Source: Oryzias latipes (lineage: Eukaryota; Chordata; Actinopteri; Beloniformes; Adrianichthyidae). Taken from it: a stretch of DNA of 64,000 bases. This document shows positions 44,000 to 55,399 of the stretch, piece by piece. Numbering within the stretch: position 1 is the first letter of the stretch; every line of letters starts with the position of its first letter. The stretch lies in the NCBI RefSeq assembly GCF_002234675.1, contig NC_019859.2:28639973-28703972 (forward strand), read 5' to 3'. Both the position numbers and the translations under genes were made by a program. The notes under the pieces are model-generated. The model saw only the letters and a program-made list of their open reading frames with translations, searched no databases and was not told the origin of the DNA.

Positions 44000-45375
44000 T
44001 TATGAGTAGATAAAAAATGACGTCACCCGGATTGGCGTCACTGGGGCCCCAATCTGGAGTACGGGTCTGGAGTTGGTGCTTGCAGGCCAGTGCCTGGCAG
44101 TCGTGGATCTTCCCCGGTTGGGTCCAGCTCGAAGGGGTGACGTTGGATCATTCCCTTATGGGCCCACCAACTGCAGGACAGCTCGACAGAGTGCAATGTG
44201 GATTGGTTGACAGTAGAGGGTTTTTACCTTGGTAGACCAACTTTCGGTCATGGAATCTGGTGTCTGTCATGGTGACAATCCCCGAACCCGGTGGTGGACA
44301 CAAGATGCACGGGATGCCATCAAGCTGAAGGAGTGCTACGGAGCCTGGCTGGCCTGTGTGACTCCTGAGACAACTGGCAGGTACCAGCAGGAACCTTGGA
44401 ACAAACTTTAGCTTGTTGTGGAGGCAAAAGAAAATCTGTCCAAGGAGTAGTTAAGTGAGGGCAGAAAGAGGAAAATACTGGTCTTCTTCAAAGAGATTCT
44501 GGTGAATCTTTTAACATTTGAAGAAGGAAGCAGTTTTTAGCTGGCAGCAAATTTTGGTAAGCTCCCGCTGTAGTCTTCAACCCAAATATTGTTATGTGGT
44601 GCAAGGAGCTCATTTCTGCAGAAATGCCTCCTGTTGATGAAACAGAGGTGGAGGACTTTGGGGTGGGGCTGACCATCACCCGTGCTTAAGTCACTGAGTC
44701 AGTCAGTTCTTTGGTGGCAAGGCACTAGGAGTGGATGGAGTCCAGGATGCCTCGGGACTGGCTTGGCTGACATGTCTCTGCAGCATCGTGTATCAGACAG
44801 AACCACTGGACTAGCAGACAGGGGTGGTGGGTCCCCTTTTAAAAAGAAAGGGGGACCAGAGAGGGGTGTTCCAACTAATGGAAATCCTCTGCCTCCCTGG
44901 GAAAGTCTATTCCAGGATACTGGAGGAGAGTTCTGGCAAGAGTCAACCCTTCAGATTCAGAAACAACAGCTGGGTTTCCATCCTGGTTGTGGACCAGCTC
45001 TACACTCTCCAAAGGGTAATGGAGGGCTCATGGGAGTTCGCTCATCCCATCCATCCCTGCTTAATCTTTTTGGGGGTCACCAAGTTGCTGGAGCCTATCC
45101 CAGCTACTGTTGGGTGACGGCAGGGTACACCTAACAGTCAAGCTTAGGGCTACAAACTCACATCCTAGGGCTGTTTGGACACTCTAATAACCTACAAAGC
45201 ATAGTTTTGGACTGTGGGAGGAAGCTGGACAAAGTCAATGAGAAGATGCAAACTCCACACAAATGATCAAAGCAGGATTCAAACCAGGGCCTTCTCAGTC
45301 AGATGAGCATGTTAACCACTACCTCACTCATCCACCCAAAGTGTTTTGTGGATTTGGAGGTGTCTGGCTGCATCC
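44000..45375 (+). mobile_element. LINE fossil A (endonuclease/RT type with LPGKVYSR), interrupted by a SINE
   Basis: Broken frames carry recognisable pieces in order: a linker resembling TRWWTQDARDAIKLKE (44290-44350), KRKGDQRGVFQL (44846 on), LPGKVYSRILE, VDQLYTLQRVMEGSWEFAHP (to about 45050), then after the SINE CFVDLE (about 45340). These are the usual reverse-transcriptase motifs of a common fish non-LTR element. Multiple frameshifts make it inactive. Confidence 0.82.
45040..45335 (-). mobile_element. tRNA-derived SINE-like element inserted in LINE A
   Basis: In reverse orientation it carries AACCAGGGCC-type B-box sequence, AACTCCACAC and GTGGGAGGAAGC, shared with the elements at 56950-57261 (plus) and 62530-62722 (minus). 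CATCCATCC and CATCCACCC flank it. Confidence 0.75.
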
Positions 45376-45379
45376 CCCA

Positions 45380-46470
45380 TGGACCATCAGGTTCTGGGCT
45401 CACTGACCCGGATGAAGACTCAGGACACACCAGAGAGACCAAGTCTCTGCTGGCCTTAAACCCTCTCTGGATTCCACCAGAGGAGCTGGATGAATGTCAG
45501 GACATCTTTGCTCGGACTGCTTCCCCTGCAGCTCAGCCTCAGGAGAGCAAATAATAAAAGGATGGCTTACAGTAAGCACACTGGGGTCAATATTTCAGAA
45601 ATGCTTGGATTTACACCGTGTTCCAGAGCCGAGGAAAAAATCTACAATCATACCAGTCCCCAAAACATCTTGCCCATCTACGATCAGCGATCTTAGACCA
45701 ATCGCGGTGACATCTGTGGTCATGAAATGTTTGGAAAAGTTCGTTGGGAACTTACTCAAAACAGAGGTATGTTCTCAGTTTGACCCCCTTCAGTTCGCTT
45801 ACAGGCGTGGAACTGAGGATGCAGTTGCTTGTCTAGTGCGTCTCATCTCAAAACATCTAGAGAATCCCAAGACTTATGCCTGGGTGTTGTTTGTAGACCT
45901 CTCCTCAGCCTTTAATACAGTACAACTTCATCTTTTGGTTCAGTTGCTTTCTGATTTGAAGGTCAATCCATTTTGTTAAATTTTCTGTATTCCTTTTTGA
46001 CCAACAGGCCTCAGCAGGTCAAAGTTAACATTTTATCCCAGGCCAAATTCTGTAGAACTGGTATTCCTCAGGGCTGTTAGCTTTCCCTTTCTTTACACAT
46101 TGTACACAAACAACTGTAGGACTAATGAGCCTTATTACATTATAGAAGTCTCTGATACTGGGATTCTAAGTCTATTGCTCAGAGACAACCCTCCTTCTCT
46201 CTACATGGAGGAAATCTCCTTTAACATCTGGTGTGGAAATTATTTAATGAGAAAAAGACAGATCAACTTTGATCCACGGGTGCTGAGAGAACACAGCCCC
46301 GTCACCATTAATAATACCATAGAAACGGTCACATCCTTTAAATACCTGGGTGGACATGTGGACAGTCTGCCAAACTGGAACGCTCACACTGACTGTCTGT
46401 GCCCGTGTGGCCCAAAGGATGGACTTTATACGACGTCCGAGGCTCTTTGATGTCTGTCACAAAATAATGT
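45380..46470 (+). mobile_element. LINE fossil B (L2/CR1/Rex-like reverse transcriptase)
   Basis: The frame at 45494-45979 encodes ISDLRPIAVTSVVMKCLEKF, DPLQFAYRRGTEDAV and LFVDLSSAFNTV, the RT fingers and catalytic block A of L2/CR1-like LINEs. After a frameshift, 46100-46450 encodes the 3' part with the motif SFKYLGGHVDSLPNWNAHTD. The FADD catalytic block is missing, so the copy is dead. Confidence 0.85.
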
Positions 46471-46841
46471 GGACCTTTTTACACATCTGTACTTGAAAGT
46501 ATCATCCGCTACGGTCTGTGTGTCTGGTTTGTCTGTTCCAAACAAAAAAAAACAAGATTGTTACACAGTGAAAACAGCTATGAAGGTCATAGGTGCATGC
46601 CAATTTCCATTTTTGCAGCAAATTTGAGTGTTCTCCGACACGTCTAGCTCATAAAATTATCAGTGATCCAACTCATTCTGCTTTCTGACTTTGAACTAAT
46701 GATATCTGGACGCTTCAGAGCAGCCAACTATAAAACCAACAGATAATTTCCCCCACGAGACAATAAAATATATATTGATCTGACATACTCGTAAGCCTGA
46801 CTAAAGAGGCAAACCCGCTGAACACTGCTCGTATGAATGTT

Positions 46842-46847
46842 TTTATT
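46842..46847 (-). terminator. khsrp: Polyadenylation signal of khsrp
   Basis: AATAAA on the minus strand about 690 bp downstream of the khsrp stop codon, the likely end of its 3' UTR. Confidence 0.55.
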
Positions 46848-47536
46848 GGATTCTTTAAAAACAAACAGTAAAAAAATAACTTTAAAAAAAACGGCATACA
46901 TTAACAAAAACTAAAGGATGAAAACAATTTAGAACCAAAGAGAGAGAAATGAGGGCAGTCGGGCACACAGCAGGCCCGTCAGTGCCTCGTCTCAGCCAAT
47001 CCACACACCCTTTTCTGTTCAGCAACACAAACCACACACAGACACACAAGACTGTCTCAAAAGGAGTCATTTTAGAGGAAATAAAGAACGAATCACAGGC
47101 AGGGAGAGATGTCCTTGCATGAAACACAGGGAATGTGTAAAGAAAAAAGCTTTGTACAAACACGTCTTTGTGATTATTTTCAAAATACTGCTAGATCAGG
47201 TTTTCTGAAGGGAAGGACAGACGTGAGTCAATGCTGCTGTGCTAGCCTGTTAGCAGAGATTCTCATTTCACATTATTACTCCGAAAGAAAACGAACAGTA
47301 ATCAATGAGTGACGGGATGTGGTTGGGTGAGGGATGGAGCAAACCTAAGAGTAAGAAAGGTGAGTATTCACTGCTCTGGCCAATGCATGGGACGCAGCGC
47401 AGTACTTTTCCCTTTCGTCTTCAGCCGGGACTTTAAAAAACACCTACGGGGACAGAAAGAGTCCTGTGATGAGGAAACCACGCCCTTCTTCGGAGAGCCG
47501 CTCCACACATCCAGATCCGTCCATCCGTACGAACGT

Positions 47537-49471
47537 TTACTGCGGCTGAAATGACAGGAAAGCGCATTTTCAGCATCAATCGGAACTTTTTAAATGGTAG
47601 TTTCCTGTGCACATGCACACACTAACACTGCAATAAAACACTTCCTTAACTAAACCAAAGGGAGGACATCCACAAAGCAGTTCTGCTGTGCTACCTGCTG
47701 TCCCGGCTGTGGACCACCTCCCTGTCCAGGAGCCTGTCCCGTCTGACCGTAATAAGCAGCCTGCTGTCTGTAGTATTCAGCCCAGGCTGCACTGTAGTCC
47801 TGCTGGCCCCCAGCCACCGCCGCCGCAGCGGTGCTGCCTGCAGCAGCTGCACCTCCACCCGGCTGGGCTGAGGGAACGAAAAGTCAAGATTTGTCAAATT
47901 TAGCCAACAAAGGCTAAACAGTGTTGATCCTGTCCAGTCTTCAGATGGATCCAATACAGGTTTATGTGTGGTACCTGACGGTGACCTCATAGGTGACCTC
48001 ATTTTTATCAAGTGTACATGTGGACGGGGCTTTCATACAAACAGATATACCCATTGCCATCTTCTTGTAGTACTCCTCCCAGGCCTTGGTGTAGTCTGGC
48101 TGCCCCCCCGAGGTCTGCCCCGGCTGGCTCTGGTCCCCCGGTGCTGCTGCAGCAGGGATGCCTGAATTCTGGGCTGCCATGGCGCCCCCCTGTGGTTGGC
48201 CATAGTACTGTGCATAGTAGGCTGCCCATGCTGCATTCGGGTCTGCTGCTGCTGCTGCTGCTTTACCTGATGAAGGGGGGGGGGGGGGGGGGGGTGTGTG
48301 CTTAAACAGGACAGAATTTGACATCAAAGGGGAATTTGTTTGCAGGGCACTCACTGGGGTCATGAGGGTTTGGGGCCTGCCACTGTTGATATGCATCCCC
48401 CCAGCCCTGAGCACAGTACTGCGCTCCCCCAGGCGTCCCACCACTGAAAGACAGAGACAGCTCAGACAAACTGATTCATGTTGGTTTCCCCTAAACACTT
48501 TGGCTTCAGTGGGGTACACTTACTGCGGTGCTCCACCAGGGGGCCCTGCATTATAAGGGTTAGGAATATAGGGACCCATGGGACCGCCAGGACCCCCAGG
48601 GCCCCCAGGGCCAGGACTGCCACCAACCGGACACAAAGGAGCCTGGGTACAAGAGAAGAAACAGACAGAATATGAGAAGTGGGGGGGGGGGGGGGGTCTG
48701 ACACACTCATTGCTGATTGACAACCACGATGGGGTTAAAGGGGCACACCTCGCCCCATACCTCAATCTTCTCCTCTATTAGCTGCTTGGCGTGGTCGATC
48801 TCCTGGGGGGAGCCCCTGATGGTGAACAGCTTGAAGTTCGGATCCCCGTTGGGCTGACGGCAAACCTCCACAAAGGCCCCCGTCTGCTGGCTGATGGATT
48901 TGATGTTTTCTCCCCCCCTCCCGATGACGATCCCGCATTTGTGAGCAGGAATGGAGAAGGTCATCTCCCCGCCCGGAGGACCCCAGCTGCCCTGGCCTCG
49001 TCCCCACCCTCGACCACCGGGCGACATCCCCTGAGAAGCAGGTGGGTCAGCCTTTCATCCACATCACACCTGAGAGCGAATGCTGGGCCTGAGCCTCCAC
49101 CTACCCCCTGCCCGCCCTCGTCCCGGGCTCGGATGCTCTGCAGCAGGTCATTGATGATGGAGACGGCATGCTGACACTGGTCTGGGGGGCCCATGATGTG
49201 AGCTATCTTCTCTGGCGCCGTGCCGTCATCTGTGAGAAACGACAAACATGAACTCCAGTTTGTTCAGAGATGTGTTTGAACGCCTCATGAAGCTGCAGGT
49301 GTGGATCCTCAGCAGAGCACAACCCACATGTCTGAGCGTCACATTTCACCCAGAAAGTTAGATTCTCTGTTCGGTTAACAATCAAAAGTATCGATTAGGG
49401 ATCGATCATGGCTTTTTTTCAACACCTCCAAATTTCATGTGAGAGTTTCATGTGGTTGTGTCTTCACAACC

Positions 49472-49502
<31 letters not shown>

Positions 49503-52500
49503 ACCATGAGTTGTGGTTATTAATCACAAATACAAGGAGCAGAGAGGCGATTCTGGGCTAGGGTCCCCTTAAGCCGTATTCACACCAATCACCATCCACG
49601 CCTCAGTGGCGTCTTGTTTACATCTCAATTCATTGTTCAGACGCATTCGGCAGTCTTGCGGCCTGATTTGGGTGTCGGTCTCTTGTACTAATGCGTTTTG
49701 AGTGTTGCAGCGCGTCAAGAGTTCAGAAATCTGAACTTTGGCAAAGAGGTGACATGTTAATGATGTGATCAGTGGGTGGAGTCCAAAACCAACATGAAGG
49801 AGAAGGTGATCGTTTTCCTCCTGAACTTTATTTGTATCGACACAATAAAAAGATTCTCTAATGTTATTTTTTACCTCCTAGGACTAATGCGGGACAGCAA
49901 GTCGTCAAAATGGGTCACAGAGAGAAAGCGGCCGTCAGTCAAATGCAGCTCCTGGAGTACCGTAAATTCCGGACTACAAAGCGCACCCGATTACAAGCCG
50001 CACCCACCCATTTTCACGTGTTTGACTGCTTTTATACATACTCAAGCCGCGCATGTGTTACGCGATATTGTCACGGCCAGCATCCCAGAGTGAGTGCGAT
50101 TCATTAGCACATTGTGGGTGGTGCCAGCTTTGCCTCAGGCTCATGTATTTGAGTGTACCGACATCTGTCAAACAGCATGCACCTATATTCTGTTCACAAG
50201 TTCCTCAGTTATGGTGTTTTTATTTCATTTTTTTTTTTTACTTGTTGACAATCTAGGTATCATACATAAAATTACAAACAGTAACCATATAATCAACATT
50301 ACATCCCTCAGTTATAATGAGGAAATTTACATCCGCGATTCCCCATTTCCCATGAGTCTTAGGGGCTAAAGGCGGGGCCAACGCCCGGCTCGCCATACTG
50401 TTGTACGTGTTTAAGAATGAGCAAGTAGCAGCAGTGCATGGAGGGGTGAACGGGTAAAGCTCTCCTTCCGCTTGTGTCGCAGCAGCATTATGGGAGTAAC
50501 AGGACTGGTTAGAAAACACAACGGTAAAATAAAGCAGCGGCGACTGAAAAGCGCGCCTCAGCGCGATACGCGCGCCTCAGTGCGGCGCGTGCGTCAGAAT
50601 TCAGAAGCCTCTGCACTCCGCGGACGCCTCTGCGCTCCGCTCCCGCCCCGCGCGCTCCTTGTCTCCCGTTCCTATCTACTCCGACACCTCTGGCCAGGGC
50701 AGCTTTAAGGAGGAGCACTTCGTCCCCGTTGGTGGACTTTTTTACGCTGCTTTTAACGATTGCTTTTAACTTGAAAGCTTCATCATAATGTAGCGGCGAT
50801 CACGTGCACGTTGGGTCTAATGGCCCCAAAGGATTCTGGGATGCGGCCGGGCATGCGTGTTTCATTTTGTTGAACCATGACTGAAGTGTCTAAGACCTGA
50901 AGTCAAGTCCATGCTGTTTGGCTGCTAAGAGGTGTGTTGAATAAAAATGCCTTGAGCTAGGTGTTAGATAGAGAATTCAAACTATTCACTGAGTTCGAAA
51001 GTACGTACATGGCGGCCGCTAATTAAATCCATAAATTGGCCGCGTCACTGAATAAGCCGCAAGGCTGTAAGCGCAGGAAAAAAGTAGCGGCTTGTAGTCC
51101 GGAAATTACGGTAGATGGTGAAGCTCAGACTTCTATGAATGATGTCATGAACCCAGACATGGAGATGTGATTACTGATGCTTTTGAAGAACGTTTAAAAA
51201 AAAAAAAAAAGATCTCTGAACATCATCCGTGTCTTCCATTCATTGAAATGAGATACTATCCAAGCTTCTTTGCAGCGATGAGGCTAAAAACGTTGGACGA
51301 TAGCTCCTCCCACACGCCTCTGGAGCTTCAAGTTTATGAATACATCTTTGGACAAGCGCCGAGCAGCAAATCGGAAAGAGAGGCCTGTGAATTTGACGTG
51401 CGAATCGCATTTGGTGTGAACGCAGCATTAGAGACGGGAGATGAAGCTCAGAGTTCCTGAAGAGCCAATGTTTCTCTCTGGACATCTTGGTGTCCTCCCC
51501 CAGGAGCTGAGGAGAGGCCACGGAGTAACGAAGGGCTTTTCCCGAGACTGACGCAAAAGGAAACCATTGTCAGCTTCAGAGCCGTTAAAGTTTTGATGGG
51601 AGTTCCATAAAAAGCTGCATGATGCTGTGGTTGAAGATTTTAGAGCTCTGAACCCATTAAACCTCCAAATAGAACTTCATCAACATTCAATCTGAATGAC
51701 TTGAATGTCAGAAATGAGACTTTTTTTTGGTGAGAGTCACTGACATTCAAAACTGGAGATAAATGACATTAAACAGTAAAGCTTCAAAAGCATCTAGGAT
51801 CATAAAAACTCCTTTTAGAGGCTTTAACTCTGGAATTTTACAATTACAATTACATTTAATAACAGCGTCTTGTTTTTTTGATCTCTGAGATGCTTTTAAT
51901 GAAATAATTAAAACCAAACTTTGAATAAAACACTTTCAGAATGCAGAGAACTGCAGTCAGCAACCACTGACCCCTTCTGCAGGAGCACTTTACCCGGTTT
52001 AAACTGAATCTTCACTCCAGCATCGTTCTGGATCTTCTTGATCATCTCCCCGTTCCGACCGATGACAACCCCGACGGACTGTCGAGGCACGGGGATCTGC
52101 AGGATCACAGGCGGCCTGATGAACACCGCACAGCTCTTTGAACCATCAAATCAGGATAACATCGACCAGAGCTTACTTCAATGCCGCCCCCTCCCATCCT
52201 GGACCCGTATTCGCTCCTGTCTCCAAACCCCGCGTGGTCGCGCTCCCTCAGGATCTCGTTGACCATCTCCTTTGCTTGCTGTAAAATAACAGAACAGCTT
52301 CAAAACCCGGTGCTTTCTCGCCGTCTGTCCCAGTGAACTGAGCCCGGATGAACCTGCACTTTGTAGGGGTCTCCAATGATGCGCAGAGGTTTGTCTACGT
52401 TGGGGGGCTGGGATCCATCCTGGATGAGGATCATTTTAACTCCAGCCCGCTCCTGGAATCAGTAGAAAAGGTGAGGCAGTTCTTGAAACAAGAGGCTTTA

Positions 52501-55399
52501 GTCCAACAGGACAACGTCTCCACAGATCTCACCTGCAGCTGCTTGATGGTTTCTCCTCCTTTCCCAATGATCAGGCCAGCCTTGCCTGCTGGGATGATCA
52601 TCTCCTGCATGGAACCTTGTTGACCGTTGCTCGGCTCGTGACCCCTGGACACAATCTCATCGATAAGGGCCCTGGCTCTCCTGGAAGGAGAAAGGTTCAA
52701 GGTTAAAGAGCTCAGCGCTTCTGCATGGGCTGGAAACTATATGCTGTCCACAACCACAAGTCCTGGTTTTGCTGTTTGATCCAAAGCATACAAGCACACC
52801 TTGTCTTCACACATCCTCACAGGTTCTGGCAGAGAACTTCTGTCACAACCCACAATGCACCAGAGCTCCCCATTGAACATGAACACAAAATATATATATA
52901 ACCTACATCAGGAAACACGGTTTACACTGAACACAGCAAATCTATCAAATGACCAGATCTTCAAAACGCTACAGGTAACCTTCAATTAGCTGTTCACGTC
53001 ATGAAGTTCAGCTGCAGATTACCATCGGTCTACAACAAACACCAAACATTCAAACCCCACAGATGAAGGGGGGGGAGCAGCTTACTGAATAGCATCCAGG
53101 CTGCCTGTCAGAGAAATGCTCCTTTCAGGAAGTCCAGCACTGTCTGAGGAAGAAAGAGAAATTCTGAAGAAGAGCTGCAGAGCAAACCCCCAGCAGCAGG
53201 ACCCCCACCCAAAGAAAAGGTGGAGCCACAACTCACCATGAGCGATTTGGACTTTGCAGCCAGACTCGTGTTGTATTTTGTTGATCTGTTCGCCTCCTCT
53301 GCCGATGACTAAGGAGAAGGAGCAGACAGGTGAGTTTAAACTCAGACAGACTCTCCGGTTCAGGACGTTCCTCCGGTGTACTCACTGAGACCGACCATGC
53401 TGTCGGGAACCTTACACTCCTCCATCATGGTGGACGAGCGGACGCTGCGGACAAACAACGACATCCAGAACAAGCGCGCAACAGTAAAGGCTTCAGATCA
53501 GTGCCAGAACTGGGCCTTACCTTTGCTGGGACAGCGCAGCCAGCTGGGCTCCGATAGCTGTGAGAGACGGTAAAACAGGTGAGACAGTGAGCAGAGCGAG
53601 TGCCTGTACCTGAGCTGACATATTACACATCACGTACACATTGCAGAGTCTCGTTCACTCTGTGATGCTACCTTCTTAGCATCAGGTTCATCTGGAGGAG
53701 AGAACAGGAAACCCGTTTTAGAAGCAAACCAGTGGAAGCAGCCGCTCTTTGTGGGGACGTCCTACCTGCCTCCTCCAGCGACCGCTTCTGTGCTGTGAAC
53801 GGATAACTTTCTGCACCCCCGTTGTTTGTAGAGGAGCTGGTGCCGTCTCCACCAATTTTTGCTGCAATCTGGAATTAAGATTGCAAACGACAGCAGTCAT
53901 GAAAACTGTTCAAAAGATTTCAGCAGGCCTCGGCCGTGGGCTTGACAGATCCTTCTGTTTGGGACGATAATCAGGAAGTCTTCTCTGCTGAGATCTCGAG
54001 GAACAGCTGTTGTTCTGCTGGCTACAGAACAACAACAAAACTGAACCCATGTTCTCAGAGGACAATTAAAGCAAAAAAGTGTCTCCTCTGATGTCAGGAG
54101 GAACACCAATATAGTTTTTTCCCATGGAGTTTAAGCAGCTGCTCAGGAGGAGGTGCTGATGGGATGACTCCTCTGAGGGGGGTGGGGGTCTGATCAGACG
54201 TGAAGAGAACTTGTGTCCCACCATCCCTGCTGACTAATTACCTTCACGTGCTCTCCTGCTAGCTAAAAGCCCCCTCACACCCCTTAACCTATGATTAGCG
54301 GTGCAACAAAAACGGCGAGTAATACTGCAGCCATCCAGCCGTACAGTTTTGAGTCGACGACGACGTACATGGATCTAGTCGTCTACAAGCGGATGTATCA
54401 GAATGGAGCAGAGCAAGGAGCATGGCGTAGTGGCGTACAAGCTTTTCAAACATTTCGTCTGCTCTTCATTCACAATAGTTTGAACAAAACAATGCTATTT
54501 TAAGCTACATTTTCTTTATGTCAATCACCTTGAGAAAAATGCCACAGTAACATAAGTTTCATTGGAGCAGGTCTTTAACGTTGACTCAAACTTTGATCAG
54601 AGTTCATCAGTAGGAAAGTGATGTACAGAAATGAGAGGGATGAAGGTCATCCGCTGCAGCTGATTGGCTGAGGAGAGCCCTATAGAGAACAGTGGAACAG
54701 CAAAGATTGATGCCATATTTGAGGTTCATCCTGAGGAGGTGACTCAAGGATAGAAAAGACTTCTGCATTATGTGTCTGTGTGATAATGACTGCTGCATGT
54801 GTAGCTTCAATAACAACAAAATGTGTGCTACTCCCAGAAGAAAAACGCGTCTGTACTCTGTTTACTGAAAACATTCAGACGGACGGAAACTCTCGTCGTT
54901 CAGGTGATAAAGTTTCTTCTATCGGTAAAATTAATTTAATTATATTGACGAGTCGTGAATATAAATATGACTGATCGCACTATTATATTAACTGGTTTAC
55001 CACAACGACTGACCGAGCTGCTTAGGTTCACAGCAAGCAACTGATGATGGGATTCGAAGAGTCACTAAGGTGGTCGTATTTACGAAACGAGCTTGATTCA
55101 TTGTTGTCGCTGCAGAGACTTCTAGATAATCTTTAAACCCAGAAGAATTTGAAATGGGATAGCATGTTAGCCTGTTAGCTCTGCGTTAGCCCGCGTTAGC
55201 TCAGCGTTAGCCTAGCTTGTTAGCTCTGGCGACAAGCCTGTTAGCCTGCTATCTCCGGCCAGCGTCAGATCAGCTAGCAGCGGAGCTCCAGTCCGGGATT
55301 GGCGCTCACCTGTCGGGCTCGCTGCACCGCATCAGCGAAGGCGTCCTTCTTCATCCCAGCGCCGACTCCGTTCGACGGCAGACCGCTGTAGTCAGACAT
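47537..55399 (-). CDS. khsrp: KH-type splicing regulatory protein (FUBP2)
   Basis: CDS is complement of 55310-55399, 53766-53868, 53638-53691, 53521-53557, 53386-53444, 53237-53308, 53086-53143, 52533-52680, 52354-52452, 52177-52278, 51994-52096, 49105-49229, 48761-49030, 48524-48642, 48355-48443, 48051-48266, 47695-47867, 47537-47545; 641 aa. Four KH domains with GxxG loops: GRGG (117-120), GKGG (197-200), GRNG (287-290), GRGG (387-390). The C-terminus has three Tyr-rich repeats ([31 protein letters not shown]). NGDPNFKLF and APLCPVG plus the slc25a23 neighbour favour KHSRP over FUBP1/3. It binds AU-rich mRNA and promotes decay, splicing and microRNA processing. The N-terminus is short, lacking the long Gly/Pro stretch of mammals. 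Exon 3 donor (GTACGT) and the 9-nt final coding exon are inferred from phase. If intron 17 is retained the protein ends 14 codons later. Confidence 0.93.
48275..48294. repeat. Poly-G run (C-tract of a khsrp 3' splice site)
   Basis: Twenty consecutive G on the plus strand. On the khsrp strand this is an unbroken C run ending about 8 nt before the acceptor of exon 48051-48266, so it acts as the polypyrimidine tract. Confidence 0.85.
48680..48696. repeat. Poly-G run in khsrp intron 13
   Basis: Seventeen consecutive G (C run on the gene strand), about 37 nt upstream of the acceptor for exon 48524-48642. Confidence 0.85.
49470..49503. repeat. Poly-C run followed by (AC)n in khsrp intron 11
   Basis: Nineteen C then about seven AC dinucleotides. 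Confidence 0.9.
49565..51433. mobile_element. Outer DNA element in khsrp intron 11
   Basis: The left end TAAGCCGTATTCACACCAA and right end TTTGGTGTGAACGCAGCATTA are imperfect inverted repeats sharing TTCACACCAA. No target duplication was fixed, so the boundaries are approximate. A second element is nested inside. Confidence 0.6.
49960..51111. mobile_element. Inner DNA element with CCGTAA termini, TA flanks
   Basis: The left end CCGTAAATTCCGGACTAC and right end GTAGTCCGGAAATTACGG are near-perfect inverted repeats, flanked by TA on both sides. Length is 1152 bp. The interior has a CpG-rich block (50540-50700) and no recognisable transposase. Repeats with these termini are common in fish and amphibians. 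Confidence 0.85.
54290..54580. mobile_element. Fragment of CACTCCAAT-ended element in khsrp intron 1
   Basis: Shares CAACAAAAACGGCGAGTA, CAGTTTTGAGTC, GACGTACATGGATCTAGTCG and a right end CATTGGAGCAGGTCTTTAA with the full copy at 41963-42547. Confidence 0.75.

Larger units (their letters stand above)
43363..46830. other. Intergenic region between dcaf15 and khsrp
   Basis: Apart from the dcaf15 promoter (to about 43500), this holds AT-rich sequence to 43990, then LINE and SINE remains (annotated separately) to about 46500. I see no host gene. Confidence 0.65.

Noticed and set aside
53672-53691. 20-nt version of khsrp exon 3 (donor GTAGCA)
   Set aside because: Leaves the phases out of register with the next exon; the 54-nt version continues the KKVASQ conserved stretch and restores the frame.
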